From Prorocentrum cordatum (lineage: Eukaryota; Sar; Dinophyceae; Prorocentrales; Prorocentraceae): a stretch of 64,000 nucleotides of DNA. Position numbers and translations under genes: made by a program. The notes beneath the pieces were generated by a model. That model was not told the origin of the DNA and did not search any database. It saw only the letters and a program-made list of their open reading frames with translations. Below are positions 63,276-64,000 of the stretch, piece after piece (position 1 is the first letter of the stretch; every line of letters starts with the position of its first letter). Location of the stretch: the NCBI GenBank assembly GCA_963575745.1, contig CAUYUJ010018649.1:333123-397122 (forward strand). Direction: 5' to 3'.

Positions 63276-64000
63276 CCTCCTGCTCCCGGGGATCGGGGGG
63301 GTGTAGAGCGGCAGGAGAAGGCGGGAGGAGGCAAGGAGGGGAGCGTGGGATAGAAGGATAGGAGTTGACGCCATCACAGGTGATTGGAAGCCAGCGAGCA
63401 AGCAATAGAGCAGGGAGCCGTCCGAAAACAGAAGCCGAGGGTGTGAAGGCGAGCCGCCCCGTCGGAGAGATCCAGGGCGGAGTGGCCCCTCCGAGGCACA
63501 CGAAGCAAGGGGGGCCAAGGGGCCAAGGAGAGGGGGAGGGAGTAGGATAATGAGAAGTGTGAGTGGAGGGGAGGGGTTCCTTCCCCCCTTCCTCCTCTCT
63601 TCCCTCTCCTTCCCCGCCTCCTCTCCTCTCCCCTCCCTCCTCTCCTCCCCCTCCTTCCTCCCCCTCTCTCCACTCTCCCCTCCTCCCCGTCCCTCCCTCC
63701 CTCCTCTCATCCCCCTCCTGCCCAACGGGAGATTCGCAGATGTGGGGACGCGGAGCTGGAAGAGAGAAGGATGAGCCCATACAGTTGTGATGAAACCAGA
63801 CATGGAGGGCTCCTCAACTATGGGACACCCGCATCTCTTTACACAACAAATTCGAAGATCCACGCGAACATCTCGGGTCGGCGCCAGAAACGCCAGAGCC
63901 GCCGCCAAGGGAAGATCAGCGCGGCTGTCCGAAAGGCAATGCTTGTGTCGAGGTTTCTTCTCCGACCCCCTCTTCCATGTATAAATCCTCCTCCTCCTGC
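63276..64000. other. Spacer to the window end, no gene seen
   Basis: 63570-63720 is a CTCCC-rich tract. 63852-63900 holds a short R3-related block (AAGATCCACGCGAACATCTC). The window ends in a new CTC tract. Confidence 0.45.

Overview
The window looks like nuclear DNA of a dinoflagellate. The evidence is indirect but consistent: GC-rich DNA dominated by repeats, protein families that I know mainly from dinoflagellate genomes (a Ty1/copia polymerase, a tyrosine-recombinase retrotransposon carrying a cytosine methyltransferase, a multicopy transposase-like protein, charge-rich proteins of unknown function), introns that can be predicted with GT-AG or GA-AG ends, and long simple repeats. I found no rRNA, tRNA, spliced-leader gene or bacterial operon structure. 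The genus cannot be named from this window.

Layout. 0.5-2.4 kb: a near-perfect inverted repeat with arms of about 855 bp, built of short GGCC-rich units. 2.4-4.6 kb: a decayed Ty1/copia polymerase on the minus strand. 4.7-8.1 kb: GC-rich degenerate repeats and one doubtful coding region. 8.9-20 kb: minus-strand genes or gene remnants, all in one direction: a two-exon acidic protein, a small Cys-motif protein, a transposase-like protein in two pieces, a three-exon charge-rich protein and a second charge-rich protein. Five short AT-rich hairpins lie between or inside these genes, some within predicted introns. 20.4-37.4 kb: a roughly 16 kb plus-strand non-LTR retrotransposon with four overlapping ORFs, lying between two (CT)n tracts of more than 430 bp. 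37.4-53.4 kb: a gene desert of satellites (152-bp, about 88-bp and about 78-bp units), purine/pyrimidine triplet repeats, small inverted-repeat elements and dispersed repeats. 53.5-61.0 kb: a Ngaro/DIRS-type tyrosine-recombinase retrotransposon on the minus strand with gag, RT, C5-cytosine methyltransferase, RNase H and tyrosine recombinase, flanked by split direct repeats. 61-64 kb: more dispersed repeats and triplet repeats.

How the parts work together. Most of the sequence is mobile DNA. The tyrosine-recombinase element is nearly complete: RT/RNase H would copy its RNA, the recombinase would integrate a circle through a TCAT core present at all three repeat junctions, and the embedded methyltransferase could methylate the DNA copy. 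The large LINE supplies an endonuclease, RT and RNase H plus an unusual 2,500-residue ORF with a signal-peptide-like start, membrane segments, an ADP-ribosyltransferase-like stretch and a Cys-rich module. A GC-rich hairpin motif recurs through it in different reading frames. These two elements and the family of AT-rich hairpins are the parts most worth following up.
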